From: Lachnospiraceae bacterium
Lineage (GTDB): Bacteria > Bacillota > Clostridia > Lachnospirales > Lachnospiraceae
Assembly: GCA_024684215.1 (NCBI GenBank)
Contig: JAIKXH010000009.1
Location: forward strand, 1-64,000
DNA: 64,000 nt
Direction: 5' to 3'
A program made the position numbers and the translations under genes. The notes beneath the pieces were generated by a model. The model worked only from the letters and a program-made list of their open reading frames with translations. It had not been told where the DNA came from and did no database searches. Positions 26,677 to 35,439 of this stretch are shown here, one piece after another; the stretch's first letter is position 1, and every line of letters begins with the position of its first letter.

Positions 26677-27984
26677 TTATCTCTTGCCTCCGAGTAACTG
26701 CTTTACGATTTTTTGAGGGTTAAACGATTCGATATCATCGGGAACATTCTGACCGCATGTGATATATGCAATCGGTGATCCCGATTCACATTTCATATTG
26801 TAAAGATTTCCGTACTCTCCGGTCTCGTCAAGCTTTGTAAAAATCAGCTGATATTCGGATATCTCTCTGTAGTTGTCGGCAATCTTTTTCAGATCCTTGT
26901 ATTTTGTGGTTGCGCTTAATACAAGGAAAATCTGAGTCTGCATATCCTTTGAAGCATTTATAAATTCCTTTTGCTTCATGAGGAGCTCTTCGTTTCTGTG
27001 AGAATGTCCCGCAGAGTCGACAAAAATATAGTCGCAGTCATCAAAATCCTCAAAAGCTTTAACAAGCTCATCGGGCTCATAGATAACTCTGAAAGGGACA
27101 CCTAAAATTCCGGCATATGTACGGAGCTGATCCGTAGCAGCAATACGGTATGTGTCGGTGGTTAAAAGAGCAATCTTCTTTTTATCGTTAAGAGAAAAGC
27201 TGCTTGCGATCTTAGCAATGGTTGTTGTTTTACCGACACCGGTGGGGCCTATGAAAAACACAACCTTAGGTCCTTTATCGGAGGGAGTGATCCCTTCGGA
27301 TTTACCGAATTTTAAGATCATCTTCTGATAAATGTTTCCGAGAAGAAAATCCATGCTCATTCCGGGCTTTTTATGGCTCTCCGCCTCAGCAATAATCTCG
27401 CCGGCATATTTCTCGTCCACTTCATTTTCAACCATTGTGTTGTACAAGAGCCTGATAAATCTGTCTACTTCTTTTTCCTGTTCTTCTATCTCCGCCTTTT
27501 TGTCGGTATTCTCGCTTTTCTTAACATCCTCCACTGCCTTTGCAGCTTTATCGGTATTTTCCTTTGAGGATGCGAGCACGGAATTTTCCCGGTTTATCTG
27601 ATTTTCAAGAAGAGTCTGAAGGTTATCCAATTTCTTTTCGAGATTGGAACTGTCGGATGAAACTGCTGCTGAAACAGTCGAAGATGGCTTAACGTCACTG
27701 CTTTGAACCGAAGGCGTATTCTCTTGTGCGGCGGTTTTCAAAACTGCAGTCTTGTTTTTTTCTGCAGCCACCTGAGCCTGCGCGATCTTTCTGATCTGGC
27801 GTATGGGCTCTTCGTCATCTTCCTTGGCTGCGGTGAGCTCTACCTGTTTTTTCTTAAAAATAGAGAAGGCTCCTTTGGGCTTAACGCTTTTTACGTTCAT
27901 GATAACGTACCCTTCGCCAAGCTCTTTCTTTGCTGCCTCAGCGGCTTCGCTTTCAGTTTTTCCGATAAATTTTCTAATAATCAT
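26677..27984 (-). CDS. flhF: SRP-type GTPase FlhF
   Basis: A 435-aa SRP-family GTPase that determines where new flagella are placed. The N-terminal basic region is followed by a low-complexity linker (about residues 65-180), an N domain and the G domain with GPTGVGKTTTIAKIA (about residues 243-257), TTDTYRIAATDQL and a FTKLDETGEYG guanine-recognition segment. It starts 1 bp after the flhA stop codon and is followed by flhG. Confidence 0.95.
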   Translation of the reverse strand: MIIRKFIGKTESEAAEAAKKELGEGYVIMNVKSVKPKGAFSIFKKKQVELTAAKEDDEEPIRQIRKIAQAQVAAEKNKTAVLKTAAQENTPSVQSSDVKPSSTVSAAVSSDSSNLEKKLDNLQTLLENQINRENSVLASSKENTDKAAKAVEDVKKSENTDKKAEIEEQEKEVDRFIRLLYNTMVENEVDEKYAGEIIAEAESHKKPGMSMDFLLGNIYQKMILKFGKSEGITPSDKGPKVVFFIGPTGVGKTTTIAKIASSFSLNDKKKIALLTTDTYRIAATDQLRTYAGILGVPFRVIYEPDELVKAFEDFDDCDYIFVDSAGHSHRNEELLMKQKEFINASKDMQTQIFLVLSATTKYKDLKKIADNYREISEYQLIFTKLDETGEYGNLYNMKCESGSPIAYITCGQNVPDDIESFNPQKIVKQLLGGKR

Positions 27985-27985
27985 T

Positions 27986-30037
27986 TTATGCGGTTACCAT
28001 TCCTACTGATTGAAGTTCTACATTTGACTCTATTTCATTGTATGAAACTACAACTAAGTCTCTGTAATAGTCTTCCGTCATACGCTTAAAGTACATACGA
28101 ACAATCGGAGAAGTAATAACAATCGGTGTCTTTCCGAGATTTTCCAGTTTTTCCACTTCCTTGCCAACAGAGTCCACGATAGCTCTGGACCTTTGAGGGT
28201 CTAAGTTTAAAAACGCCCCGGTCTCGGTCTGCTTTACACTGCCCATAATCTCCTGCTCTATCTTGGGATCAAGAGTAACTACGCTGCTTGTCTCATTGGG
28301 CGGGAAGTATTTGGTGGAGATTGCTCTCTTCAAAGCCTGTCTTACGTATTCGGTAAGGATATCCGTGTCTCTCGTGGTCTGTGCATAATCCGCAAGAGTT
28401 TCGAGTATGGTAAGAAGGTCTCTGATTGAAATTCCCTCTCTTAACAGATTCTGTAATACCTTCTGAATCTCTCCAAGTCCCAAAAGCTTCGGTGTAAGTT
28501 CTTCCACAAGCGAAGGGTTGGTCTCCTTCAAATTGTTTAGGAGGCTCTGAACATCCTGTCTTGTTAATAGCTCATCAATATGCTGGCGGATAATCTCCGT
28601 AAGGTGAGTTGCGATAATCGACGGCGGATCTACAACGGTATATCCGAGACTCTCCGCACGTTCTCTCTGACCTTCGGTTATCCATGTGGCAGGTAAATGG
28701 AAGGACGGCTCAAACGTGGGAATTCCTGTTATTTCTTCCTCAACATATCCCGGATTCATGGCCATATAATGGTCAAAAAGAATCTCCCCTTCGCTTACCT
28801 GTATACCTTTTATTTTAATAATATATTGGTTGGGATTAAGCTGAATATTATCCCTCAAACGGATAATGGGTACAACCGTACCGAGCTCTAACGCTATCTG
28901 GCGTCTGATCATAACAACACGGTCCAAAAGATCTCCGCCCTGATTAACATCCGCTAGTGGAATTATACCATATCCAAACTCCAACTCGATAGGGTCAACC
29001 GCAAGAAGCGAGTTAACATTTTCGGGTTGCCTGATCTCCTCAGCCTCCGCCTCCTCTTCGCTTACCTCCGTCTCGATGGCAGCAATTTTGGCTTTTTTCG
29101 TAAGTCTGAAACCTATAAAGAAAAACAGCGCTGCAATCAAAAGGAACAAAATATCGTTAAGAGGGGTAAAAAGTCCAAGTACAACCATTACTCCTCCGAC
29201 AAGGAACATGGCCTGCGGAGTTCTGAAAAGCTGATTTAAAATTGTAAGTCCGAAATTCTCGGTCTTGCTTCCCTTTGTTACAAGGATACCTGTACTGAGA
29301 GCTGTCATAAGCGAAGGAATCTGAGAAACAAGTCCGTCACCGATGGTTAAAATGGCATATTTGTTAAGGGCTTCCTGAGCTCCGAGTCCGTTAAACAAAA
29401 TTCCCATTGCGACACCGCCGATAATGTTTATAAATGTGATAATAAGGCCCGCAGTGGCATCTCCCTTTACATACTTGGTAGCACCGTCCATGGAGCCGAA
29501 GAAGCTTGCCTCTTCCTGAATCTTATCACGGCGTCTTTTTGCCTCGGCATCATCAATTGCACCGGTGTTTAAGTCCGCGTCAATCGCCATCTGTTTACCG
29601 GGCATAGCGTCCAGGGTAAATCTTGCGGTTACTTCGGATACACGCTCCGAACCTTTGTTGATAACCATAAACTGTACGATTATCAAAATGATAAAGATTA
29701 TAACTCCGACTACAAGGTTTCCTCCGCCTACGAAATTACCAAAGATCTGAACCACATTACCGGCATATCCGTTTAAAAGTATCTGCCTCGTCGACGAAGC
29801 GTTAAGGCCGATTCTGAATACCGTCGTAAAAAGGAGCAGTGTCGGAAAAAATGACATATCAAGAACTTCTGCCGCAAACATTGTTCCGAACATTATTGTC
29901 ATTGAAAGCGCAAAATCAAGCGCCAGCAATATATCCAAAAGAAAAGGCGGAATTGGAATAATGAGCATTATAATTGCAACCACGATATAAATCGCAACCG
30001 CAAAATCTTTGAAGGGTATTTTCTTCAAAAAGTTCAT
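27986..30037 (-). CDS. flhA: Flagellar export apparatus protein FlhA
   Basis: A 683-aa membrane protein forming the export gate ring. The N-terminal half has about eight membrane segments, with the family block FVGGGNLVVGVIIF and the FHIPEP-type region MPGKQMAIDADLNTGAID. The C-terminal half (about residue 345 on) is the cytoplasmic ring that binds chaperone-substrate complexes. Length is normal. It lies between flhB and flhF. Confidence 0.97.
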   Translation of the reverse strand: MNFLKKIPFKDFAVAIYIVVAIIMLIIPIPPFLLDILLALDFALSMTIMFGTMFAAEVLDMSFFPTLLLFTTVFRIGLNASSTRQILLNGYAGNVVQIFGNFVGGGNLVVGVIIFIILIIVQFMVINKGSERVSEVTARFTLDAMPGKQMAIDADLNTGAIDDAEAKRRRDKIQEEASFFGSMDGATKYVKGDATAGLIITFINIIGGVAMGILFNGLGAQEALNKYAILTIGDGLVSQIPSLMTALSTGILVTKGSKTENFGLTILNQLFRTPQAMFLVGGVMVVLGLFTPLNDILFLLIAALFFFIGFRLTKKAKIAAIETEVSEEEAEAEEIRQPENVNSLLAVDPIELEFGYGIIPLADVNQGGDLLDRVVMIRRQIALELGTVVPIIRLRDNIQLNPNQYIIKIKGIQVSEGEILFDHYMAMNPGYVEEEITGIPTFEPSFHLPATWITEGQRERAESLGYTVVDPPSIIATHLTEIIRQHIDELLTRQDVQSLLNNLKETNPSLVEELTPKLLGLGEIQKVLQNLLREGISIRDLLTILETLADYAQTTRDTDILTEYVRQALKRAISTKYFPPNETSSVVTLDPKIEQEIMGSVKQTETGAFLNLDPQRSRAIVDSVGKEVEKLENLGKTPIVITSPIVRMYFKRMTEDYYRDLVVVSYNEIESNVELQSVGMVTA

Positions 30038-30085
30038 ATTCCGTTCCTCCTTCCCGTAATTTTTTTATTTAGAAATAAATGGGCA

Positions 30086-31195
30086 TCAAACTTTTCCCTG
30101 AAGATGATATACAAAGGCAAGTACTTCAGCTACCGCCTGATAAAGCTCCGGTGGAATAGCCTGACCGATGTCCACATTATGGTAAAGCATACGTGCCAAA
30201 GGCTTGTTCTCAACTATGTGAATCGAGTTTTCCTTTGCAACGTCTTTTATTCTCTGAGCAAGATATCCTTCACCCTTTGTGATAACCATTGGTGCGTCAA
30301 TGATCGAGGGGTCATACCTTACAGCCACCGCATAGTGGGTAGGGTTTGTGATTACAACATCCGCTTTCGGGAGATCCTGCATCATACGTCTTCTGGAAGC
30401 CTCTATCATCCTCTGTTTTATCTTACCTTTAACCTGAGGATCACCTTCCATTTGCTTGTATTCATCCTTAACCTCTTGCTTGGTCATTTTCATATCTTTT
30501 GAAAATTTCCATTTCTGGTAGATGAAATCCGTTCCGGCTATCACTATGTACAACGCGGAGATTCTTATTCCAAGGTCTGTCACGAGCTTACCGATATTGC
30601 CGATAGCCTCCATGAAATCCTGGTCATAAATAGCAAATATCATTCCGATATTTTTGCTGACATAATTGTAAGAAACCAGAGCTATAAGTCCGAGTTTTAA
30701 CAGTGATTTCAAAAGCTCCATCACTGCATTTAAAGAAAATATTCTTTTAAATCCCGAAATAGGATTTAATTTATTTAACTTAGGCGTAAGTGTTTTGGCA
30801 GTAGGCTTCCACTTAACCTGGAATAAATCCGATAAAAAGGCAACCGCAAAGCCGATAAGAAGCATGGGCAAAATGATTATCACTATCTCATAAATCATTT
30901 TGCGGAACATGAGGTTTGTATCATTAACAGGCATCTGACCGTTCCAAAACACAACAACATTTGAGATCTCGCCGTATATGACCGGAAAGGCATTCATAAG
31001 ATTTCCGCCTATATATCCGATCAAAAATTTAAGAACCAAAAACACTGCGAGGAGTCCGAGGCAATTGGCAATTTCTCTGCTTTTTGCCACCTGACCTTCT
31101 TTACGGGCATCACTTAATTTTTTATCTGTAGCGGGTTCTGTTTTTTCTCCGCCCTGACCTTCGGCAAAGAAAGTCAGACTATATTCAAAAATCAT
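30086..31195 (-). CDS. flhB: Flagellar export switch protein FlhB
   Basis: A 369-aa export component with four membrane segments and a C-terminal cytoplasmic domain. The NPTH autocleavage site is intact (VVITNPTHYAVAV, about residue 280), which allows the switch from hook to filament export together with FliK. The N-terminus carries the usual EKTEPATDKKLSDAR sequence. It lies 18 bp downstream of fliR and is not fused to it. Confidence 0.97.
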   Translation of the reverse strand: MIFEYSLTFFAEGQGGEKTEPATDKKLSDARKEGQVAKSREIANCLGLLAVFLVLKFLIGYIGGNLMNAFPVIYGEISNVVVFWNGQMPVNDTNLMFRKMIYEIVIIILPMLLIGFAVAFLSDLFQVKWKPTAKTLTPKLNKLNPISGFKRIFSLNAVMELLKSLLKLGLIALVSYNYVSKNIGMIFAIYDQDFMEAIGNIGKLVTDLGIRISALYIVIAGTDFIYQKWKFSKDMKMTKQEVKDEYKQMEGDPQVKGKIKQRMIEASRRRMMQDLPKADVVITNPTHYAVAVRYDPSIIDAPMVITKGEGYLAQRIKDVAKENSIHIVENKPLARMLYHNVDIGQAIPPELYQAVAEVLAFVYHLQGKV

Positions 31196-31213
31196 AGCAT
31201 GCCTCCAAGCCTA

Positions 31214-31996
31214 CTAAATCATGGATTCCACTATTAGGACCATCATCTTTCTCATCTCATCGTAAATCATTTGTGCTGCAGTGGGGAGCAGTCCTACCGT
31301 AAGAAAAAGCACTCCCAGGCCGACTATTATTTTTATCTGTACTCCAACCGCAAACATATTCATCTGTGGGCTGACCTTGGCCATGATACCGAGTACGGCA
31401 TTTAACATGAGCATGGCTGCAAATACCGGCAGCATTATCCTAAAGCCTATAAGTATGTAATCCGCCATAAATGTCAGAGCGGAATTGACTAATTTTTCAG
31501 AATTAAATATCGCACCGTTAACAGGTATAAGCGTATATGTATCCTTTAATGCTCCAAGAAGGTATATATAAAGTCCGCTCGAGAGCATCATAAGATTAAA
31601 AGAATAATTGTATATACCACCGGTTATCGAAATATTCTGTCTTGAAGCAGGATCAAGTATCTGTACCATTGAAAGTCCGGTCTCCATGTCGGAAATTGTA
31701 CCCGCAAAGTTAAGTATACTTAAACATATATTTGTGGACAGTCCTATAAGGAGTCCCGTAACAGCTTCTTTTATAACAATAAGCGCAAGTTCTACTATCG
31801 AATCCGTGACAATAGCAGGCGCAGGTGTAAGAGTTTGATAAAGCAAATAAGAAATAAAAATGCTGAGCAAAACTCTTACATTTCTCGGAGTATTGGTCAT
31901 GCTGAAAAAAGGAGCTATGTAAATAAACATACTCACTCTCACAAAAATCAGCAAAAAATATTCAAGATCATAAAATGAAAAAGAATAATCAATCAT
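31214..31996 (-). CDS. fliR: Flagellar export protein FliR
   Basis: A 260-aa membrane protein of the export gate with about six hydrophobic segments (for example FLLIFVRVSMFIYIAPFF and LPVFAAMLMLNAVLGIMAK, cited as markers). It overlaps the last 4 bp of fliQ (ATGA type), indicating translational coupling in the fliP-fliQ-fliR-flhB set. Confidence 0.95.
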   Translation of the reverse strand: MIDYSFSFYDLEYFLLIFVRVSMFIYIAPFFSMTNTPRNVRVLLSIFISYLLYQTLTPAPAIVTDSIVELALIVIKEAVTGLLIGLSTNICLSILNFAGTISDMETGLSMVQILDPASRQNISITGGIYNYSFNLMMLSSGLYIYLLGALKDTYTLIPVNGAIFNSEKLVNSALTFMADYILIGFRIMLPVFAAMLMLNAVLGIMAKVSPQMNMFAVGVQIKIIVGLGVLFLTVGLLPTAAQMIYDEMRKMMVLIVESMI

Positions 31997-32265
31997 TTGT
32001 GCACGTAATAGCTAAAGGTAGTCCAAAGACTAACAGTGTACTCAACAATGGTATTCATCATCCAGCCGCCCAAAATCATAATGGCAAGGAAAATGCCAAT
32101 AAGCTTCGGAACAAATGTGAGCGTTTGTTCCTGTATGGATGTAACTGTCTGAAAAATACTGACTATAAGACCTATTGCCATGGATACAAGCAAAATAGGA
32201 AGAGCCGTTTCAAGTATGATATAGAGTGCCTGTCTTACCATATCCGTAACCGCCTCTGTAGTCAT
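31993..32265 (-). CDS. fliQ: Flagellar export protein FliQ
   Basis: A 90-aa protein with two membrane helices, part of the FliPQR export pore. It has the family pattern AVTDMVRQALYIILETALP and VSIFQTVTSIQEQTLTFVPK. The ATG follows a strong AGGAGG site. Unusually it is separated from fliP by 207 bp of AT-rich repeat-bearing DNA, whereas it overlaps fliR. Confidence 0.96.
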   Translation of the reverse strand: MTTEAVTDMVRQALYIILETALPILLVSMAIGLIVSIFQTVTSIQEQTLTFVPKLIGIFLAIMILGGWMMNTIVEYTVSLWTTFSYYVHK

Positions 32266-32290
32266 ATTTAGCTCCTCCTTTCTTTTGTTT

Positions 32291-32383
32291 CGATATCCTT
32301 TTGATACAATATTTTTGATCCGATAACCTTTGGTTCAATATTTTTTTATCCGATATCCTTTAATCCGATATCTCTTGATTCAA
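32291..32383. repeat. Degenerate tandem repeat in the fliP-fliQ gap
   Basis: Three to four diverged copies of a unit of about 30 bp in an AT-rich gap. On the plus strand the units start at about 32291, 32320, 32350 and 32365, each with a CCGATATCCTTT-like core; the first two continue with TCAATATTTTT-like tails. The last two are half-length. The array ends right at the fliQ ribosome binding site region. No coding potential is seen. Confidence 0.75.
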
Positions 32384-32443
32384 ATTATAAATAACTATTT
32401 AAATTCAAAATACAGATAAAAAAGTCTAATTAAACGCCTACTA

Positions 32444-32471
32444 GCCGGGGCTCGCTTTCGCAAATCCCGGC
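32444..32471 (-). other. GAAA-capped hairpin directly after fliP
   Basis: Minus-strand hairpin: outer stem GCCGGG/CCCGGC, one bulge, inner stem TTTGC/GCGAG with wobbles, and a GAAA tetraloop. It starts 1 bp after the fliP stop codon. No T-run follows, so it looks more like an mRNA 3'-end stabiliser or processing site than a terminator. Confidence 0.6.
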
Positions 32472-32472
32472 A

Positions 32473-33342
32473 TCAATAAAAGGTTTGTACTACCTGTCCT
32501 ATTATAAGGGCCCATCCGTCTGCAAGCACAAAGAGTAGTATCTTGAACGGCATTGAGATTGTGGTGGGCGGAAGCATCATCATACCCATACTCATAAGAG
32601 TTGACGCTACAACCATGTCAATTATTATGAAGGGTATATAAATCATAAATCCGATCCAAAACGCTGTCCTTAACTCCGATATCATAAAGCTCGGAACAAG
32701 TACTGAGGTCGGAATTGTTTCAAGAGAACCGTCCCATTCAAGGTCAGCTATCTGCATAAACAGTTGCACATCCTTGAGCTGGGTTTGTGGATACATAAAT
32801 TCACGAAGAGGAACCATAGCCAGTTCAATGAATTCTGTTGTTTCAATCTCTCCCGCTTCATATGGTTTGACCGCGGTCTCATTAATCTTGGTGATAGTGG
32901 GTTGCATTATAAAAAATGTAAGTATAAGTGCAAGTCCCAAAAGAATCTGATTGGGTGGAGCGGTCTGCGTATTTAGTGCTGCTCTCGTAAAATGAAGAAC
33001 GATGATTATCCTTGTAAAGGATGTCATCATTATTATGAGAGTAGGTGCAATGGCGATCAGCGTAAGAGTTATGAGAATACGAAGAGCACCGTTTAAAGAA
33101 CCATTGTCACTCTCATACTCAAGAGTAACTCTGTTTAAAGTATTGAGTGTATTTAGGTCCTCGGGGTCATCGTAGGTACCCGCAGGATCGACTGTGGTCG
33201 ATACTTCGTTTTCACCGGTCTGAAGATGATGTTCTTCGGTAGCATAAGAAAAAGATTTCCCATTAAACCACAATATGCCCACCGCAAGCAGCAGGCATAA
33301 TAGCTTTATAATATTTTTTCCAGCTTTGCCGATTGGTTTCAT
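32473..33342 (-). CDS. fliP: Flagellar export protein FliP
   Basis: A 289-aa export pore protein with a cleavable N-terminal signal sequence (about residues 1-30) and a hydrophilic periplasmic-side extension, then four membrane segments. Family signatures are MMTSFTRIIIVLHFTRAAL and MMMLPPTTISMPFKILLFV (partly quoted). Length is slightly above the family norm because of the N-terminal extension. It follows fliO by 12 bp. Confidence 0.96.
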   Translation of the reverse strand: MKPIGKAGKNIIKLLCLLLAVGILWFNGKSFSYATEEHHLQTGENEVSTTVDPAGTYDDPEDLNTLNTLNRVTLEYESDNGSLNGALRILITLTLIAIAPTLIIMMTSFTRIIIVLHFTRAALNTQTAPPNQILLGLALILTFFIMQPTITKINETAVKPYEAGEIETTEFIELAMVPLREFMYPQTQLKDVQLFMQIADLEWDGSLETIPTSVLVPSFMISELRTAFWIGFMIYIPFIIIDMVVASTLMSMGMMMLPPTTISMPFKILLFVLADGWALIIGQVVQTFY

Positions 33343-33354
33343 AATTACCCGTCC

Positions 33355-33717
33355 TTAAGAATCATCACTGGAATTCTTATCTTTTTTTAATGCTTTTTCA
33401 AACATGCTTTTAAAGGCAGATTTAGAACCGTCAGTCTTAATTTCTTTAAGCTCTGACGGATCAATATCTCCCAAATAGGTAACGCTGTCTTTGGATACGG
33501 CAAGTACTTTGTATGTATTTCCCACACGTACTATCTGCATCCATTTGTTGTTAGCAATATTAGTGGTTTCAATAACCTCTATGTTGCGGCCTGCGTTTTG
33601 ACTCTTTTGGTAATTGGCAAGCCACTTTGTTACAACTGCCGTTATGGCCAAAACGACCACAAAAATTACAAGCACAGTTATAAGCTGCGCATATGCATTT
33701 GCGGCAAGAAGTATCAT
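33355..33717 (-). CDS. fliO: Flagellar biosynthesis protein FliO/FliZ
   Basis: A 120-aa single-pass membrane protein that helps assemble the FliP ring. It has a short outside N-terminus, a membrane segment (about residues 9-30) and a cytoplasmic domain with NKWMQIVRVGNTYKVLAVS and VTYLGDI, typical of FliO. I chose the ATG at 33717, one base after the cheY stop; a TTG at 33729 would overlap cheY but sits directly on the only AGG. Confidence 0.88.
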   Translation of the reverse strand: MILLAANAYAQLITVLVIFVVVLAITAVVTKWLANYQKSQNAGRNIEVIETTNIANNKWMQIVRVGNTYKVLAVSKDSVTYLGDIDPSELKEIKTDGSKSAFKSMFEKALKKDKNSSDDS

Positions 33718-33718
33718 A

Positions 33719-34081
33719 TTATCCAACAACCTTTTTAACAGCCTCTAAAACTCTATCCTGCTGGAAAGGCTTAACGATAAAGTCCTTTGCGCCCGCCTGG
33801 ATAGACTCAATAACCATTGCCTGCTGGCCCATTGCTGAGCACATGATAACCTTCGCTCCGGCATCTGCTGCTTTGATGGCCTTAAGAGCCTGGATTCCAT
33901 CCATCTCGGGCATAGTGATGTCCATAAGTACGAGATCGGGTGTGAGCTCCTTGTACTTTTCTACTGCCTTTGCTCCGTTTTCTGCCTCGCCTGCAACATT
34001 GTATCCATTCTTAGAAAGAATGTCCTTAATCATCATTCTCATAAATGCTGCATCGTCAACAATCAGGATGTTTTTTGCCAT
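33719..34081 (-). CDS. cheY: Chemotaxis response regulator CheY
   Basis: A 120-aa single receiver domain. It has the acidic pocket VDDAAFMR, the phosphoacceptor Asp in LMDITMPEMDG, the switch Ser/Thr region IMCSAMGQ and the conserved Lys in FIVKPFQ. CheY-P binds FliM to change motor rotation. The ATG at 34081 follows GGAGG; a longer reading includes that site. It lies between fliY and fliO as in Bacillus. Confidence 0.95.
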   Translation of the reverse strand: MAKNILIVDDAAFMRMMIKDILSKNGYNVAGEAENGAKAVEKYKELTPDLVLMDITMPEMDGIQALKAIKAADAGAKVIMCSAMGQQAMVIESIQAGAKDFIVKPFQQDRVLEAVKKVVG

Positions 34082-34119
34082 TTTTCTTTCCTCCAACTAT
34101 ATCTTTATATTAGGGGTTA

Positions 34120-35436
34120 CTACTTTATTATTTCTGTTACACGTACGCCGAAGCTTTCTTCGATAACTACTACTTCACCGCGTGCAACAAATTTACCGTT
34201 TACAAGTACATCAATTGGCTCACCGGCTATACGGTCAAGCTCTATGATAGTACCGGGTGCAAAATTAAGTATCTCGGAAATTGTCTTTGATGTTCTTCCG
34301 AGTTCTACCGTTACCTCCAAAGGAACATCCATAATAAGTCCGATGTTCTCTCCGCCGGCTATTCCTGAAGCATCTCCGTTAAAGTTCTGGAACTGAACAG
34401 GTTTTACATTTACAGCCTGCTGAGGCATTGCCATGCCGGGCATCATTCCCATTCCGGGCATCATTCCCATCTGAGGCATCATTCCCATCTGAGGCATCAT
34501 TCCCATGCCCTGCATGCCCATCTGGCTCATATCTGCGCCGGGCATCTGCTGCATCTGTGGCATTCCCATTTGAGGAGCCGCTTGAGAAGGCGCTGCCATC
34601 TGCGGAGCGCTCTCCTGTGCCATAGCCTGTAAGCTGTCTGCCGGAGCAGGTTCAGGTTCCGAACTGCCGCCCATCTGATTGTTGATAAATGTATCAACAA
34701 TCTTTTTTGCAAACTCTATGGGATAGAGTTGCATGATGTTGGAATCTACAAGTCCGTCGCCAATCTCCATCTTGAATGAAATCTTTACAAAAGTTCCTCC
34801 AAGGAAAGGAGCTATTTCTGAGCCGTTTTCATACTTGGATAAATCAAGAAGTGATGAATCCGGCGGTGAAATATCAATCATAGTGGAAAGCATAGTTGAG
34901 AGCGATGTTGCTGCCGAACCCATCATCTGGTTCATGGCTTCCGAGATCGCACTTAAATGTATCTCGGACAACTCTCCCTCTATATTTGTTCCGTCTCCAC
35001 CCATCATGAGGTCTGTTATAACCTTTACATCCGATTCCTTTAAAACAAGGATGTTGGTTCCGTCAAGGCCCTTGGTGTATTTGATCTGTATGAAAACGCA
35101 AGGCTTTTCGTAATTGCCAAGCAATTCATTCCAAGTTGCAAGCGTAACTATCGGCGTTGTAATATTAACCTTACGGTTAACAAGGGAATAGAGTGTAGTT
35201 GCCGAAGACCCCATGCTTATATTGGCTACTTCGCCGATTGCATCTTTTTCTACATCGGATAGTTCAAAGCCTTCTGCCGAAGCCGCTCCGCTGCCTACAA
35301 GGAAATCTTCCTTGGGTGGTTCTTCGGCGGCAGGCGTACCGAGGTCAAGTCCGCTGAGATCAGGTGCTTCATCTCCCGACAGATCCATGCCGCTAAGCAG
35401 GGCATTAATCTCGTCCTGGGAAAGCATTCCTTCCAT
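34120..35436 (-). CDS. fliY: Flagellar motor switch phosphatase FliY (FliN/FliY)
   Basis: A 438-aa C-ring protein. Order: N-terminal CheY-P-binding peptide (LSQDEINALLSGMD), a CheC-like phosphatase domain (about residues 60-255) with DAIGEVANISMGSSATTL and AISEAMNQMMGSAATSL, a long Gln/Pro/Met-rich linker (about 260-345), and a C-terminal FliN/SpoA domain (about 355-438). It is longer than Bacillus FliY (378 aa) mainly because of the Met-rich repeats encoded near 34439-34506. It lies between fliM and cheY. Confidence 0.96.
   Translation of the reverse strand: MEGMLSQDEINALLSGMDLSGDEAPDLSGLDLGTPAAEEPPKEDFLVGSGAASAEGFELSDVEKDAIGEVANISMGSSATTLYSLVNRKVNITTPIVTLATWNELLGNYEKPCVFIQIKYTKGLDGTNILVLKESDVKVITDLMMGGDGTNIEGELSEIHLSAISEAMNQMMGSAATSLSTMLSTMIDISPPDSSLLDLSKYENGSEIAPFLGGTFVKISFKMEIGDGLVDSNIMQLYPIEFAKKIVDTFINNQMGGSSEPEPAPADSLQAMAQESAPQMAAPSQAAPQMGMPQMQQMPGADMSQMGMQGMGMMPQMGMMPQMGMMPGMGMMPGMAMPQQAVNVKPVQFQNFNGDASGIAGGENIGLIMDVPLEVTVELGRTSKTISEILNFAPGTIIELDRIAGEPIDVLVNGKFVARGEVVVIEESFGVRVTEIIK
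34439..34506. repeat. 18-bp tandem repeat encoding a Met-rich linker in fliY
   Basis: Four in-phase copies of GGCATCATTCCCAT at 34439, 34457, 34475 and 34493, spaced exactly 18 bp, inside fliY. They encode repeated six-residue units of the form MGMMPx. Being in frame, copy-number change would lengthen or shorten the linker without breaking the protein. Confidence 0.85.
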
Positions 35437-35439
35437 CTT

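Noticed and set aside
32291-32383. Repeats between fliP and fliQ as a CRISPR array
   Set aside because: Units are degenerate, contiguous and AT-rich with no distinct spacers, and there are no cas genes nearby.
32320-32383. Plus-strand sigma-28 promoters in the fliP-fliQ repeat
   Set aside because: CCGATAT cores repeat, but no TAAA box is found at 15-16 bp upstream and no plus-strand gene follows.
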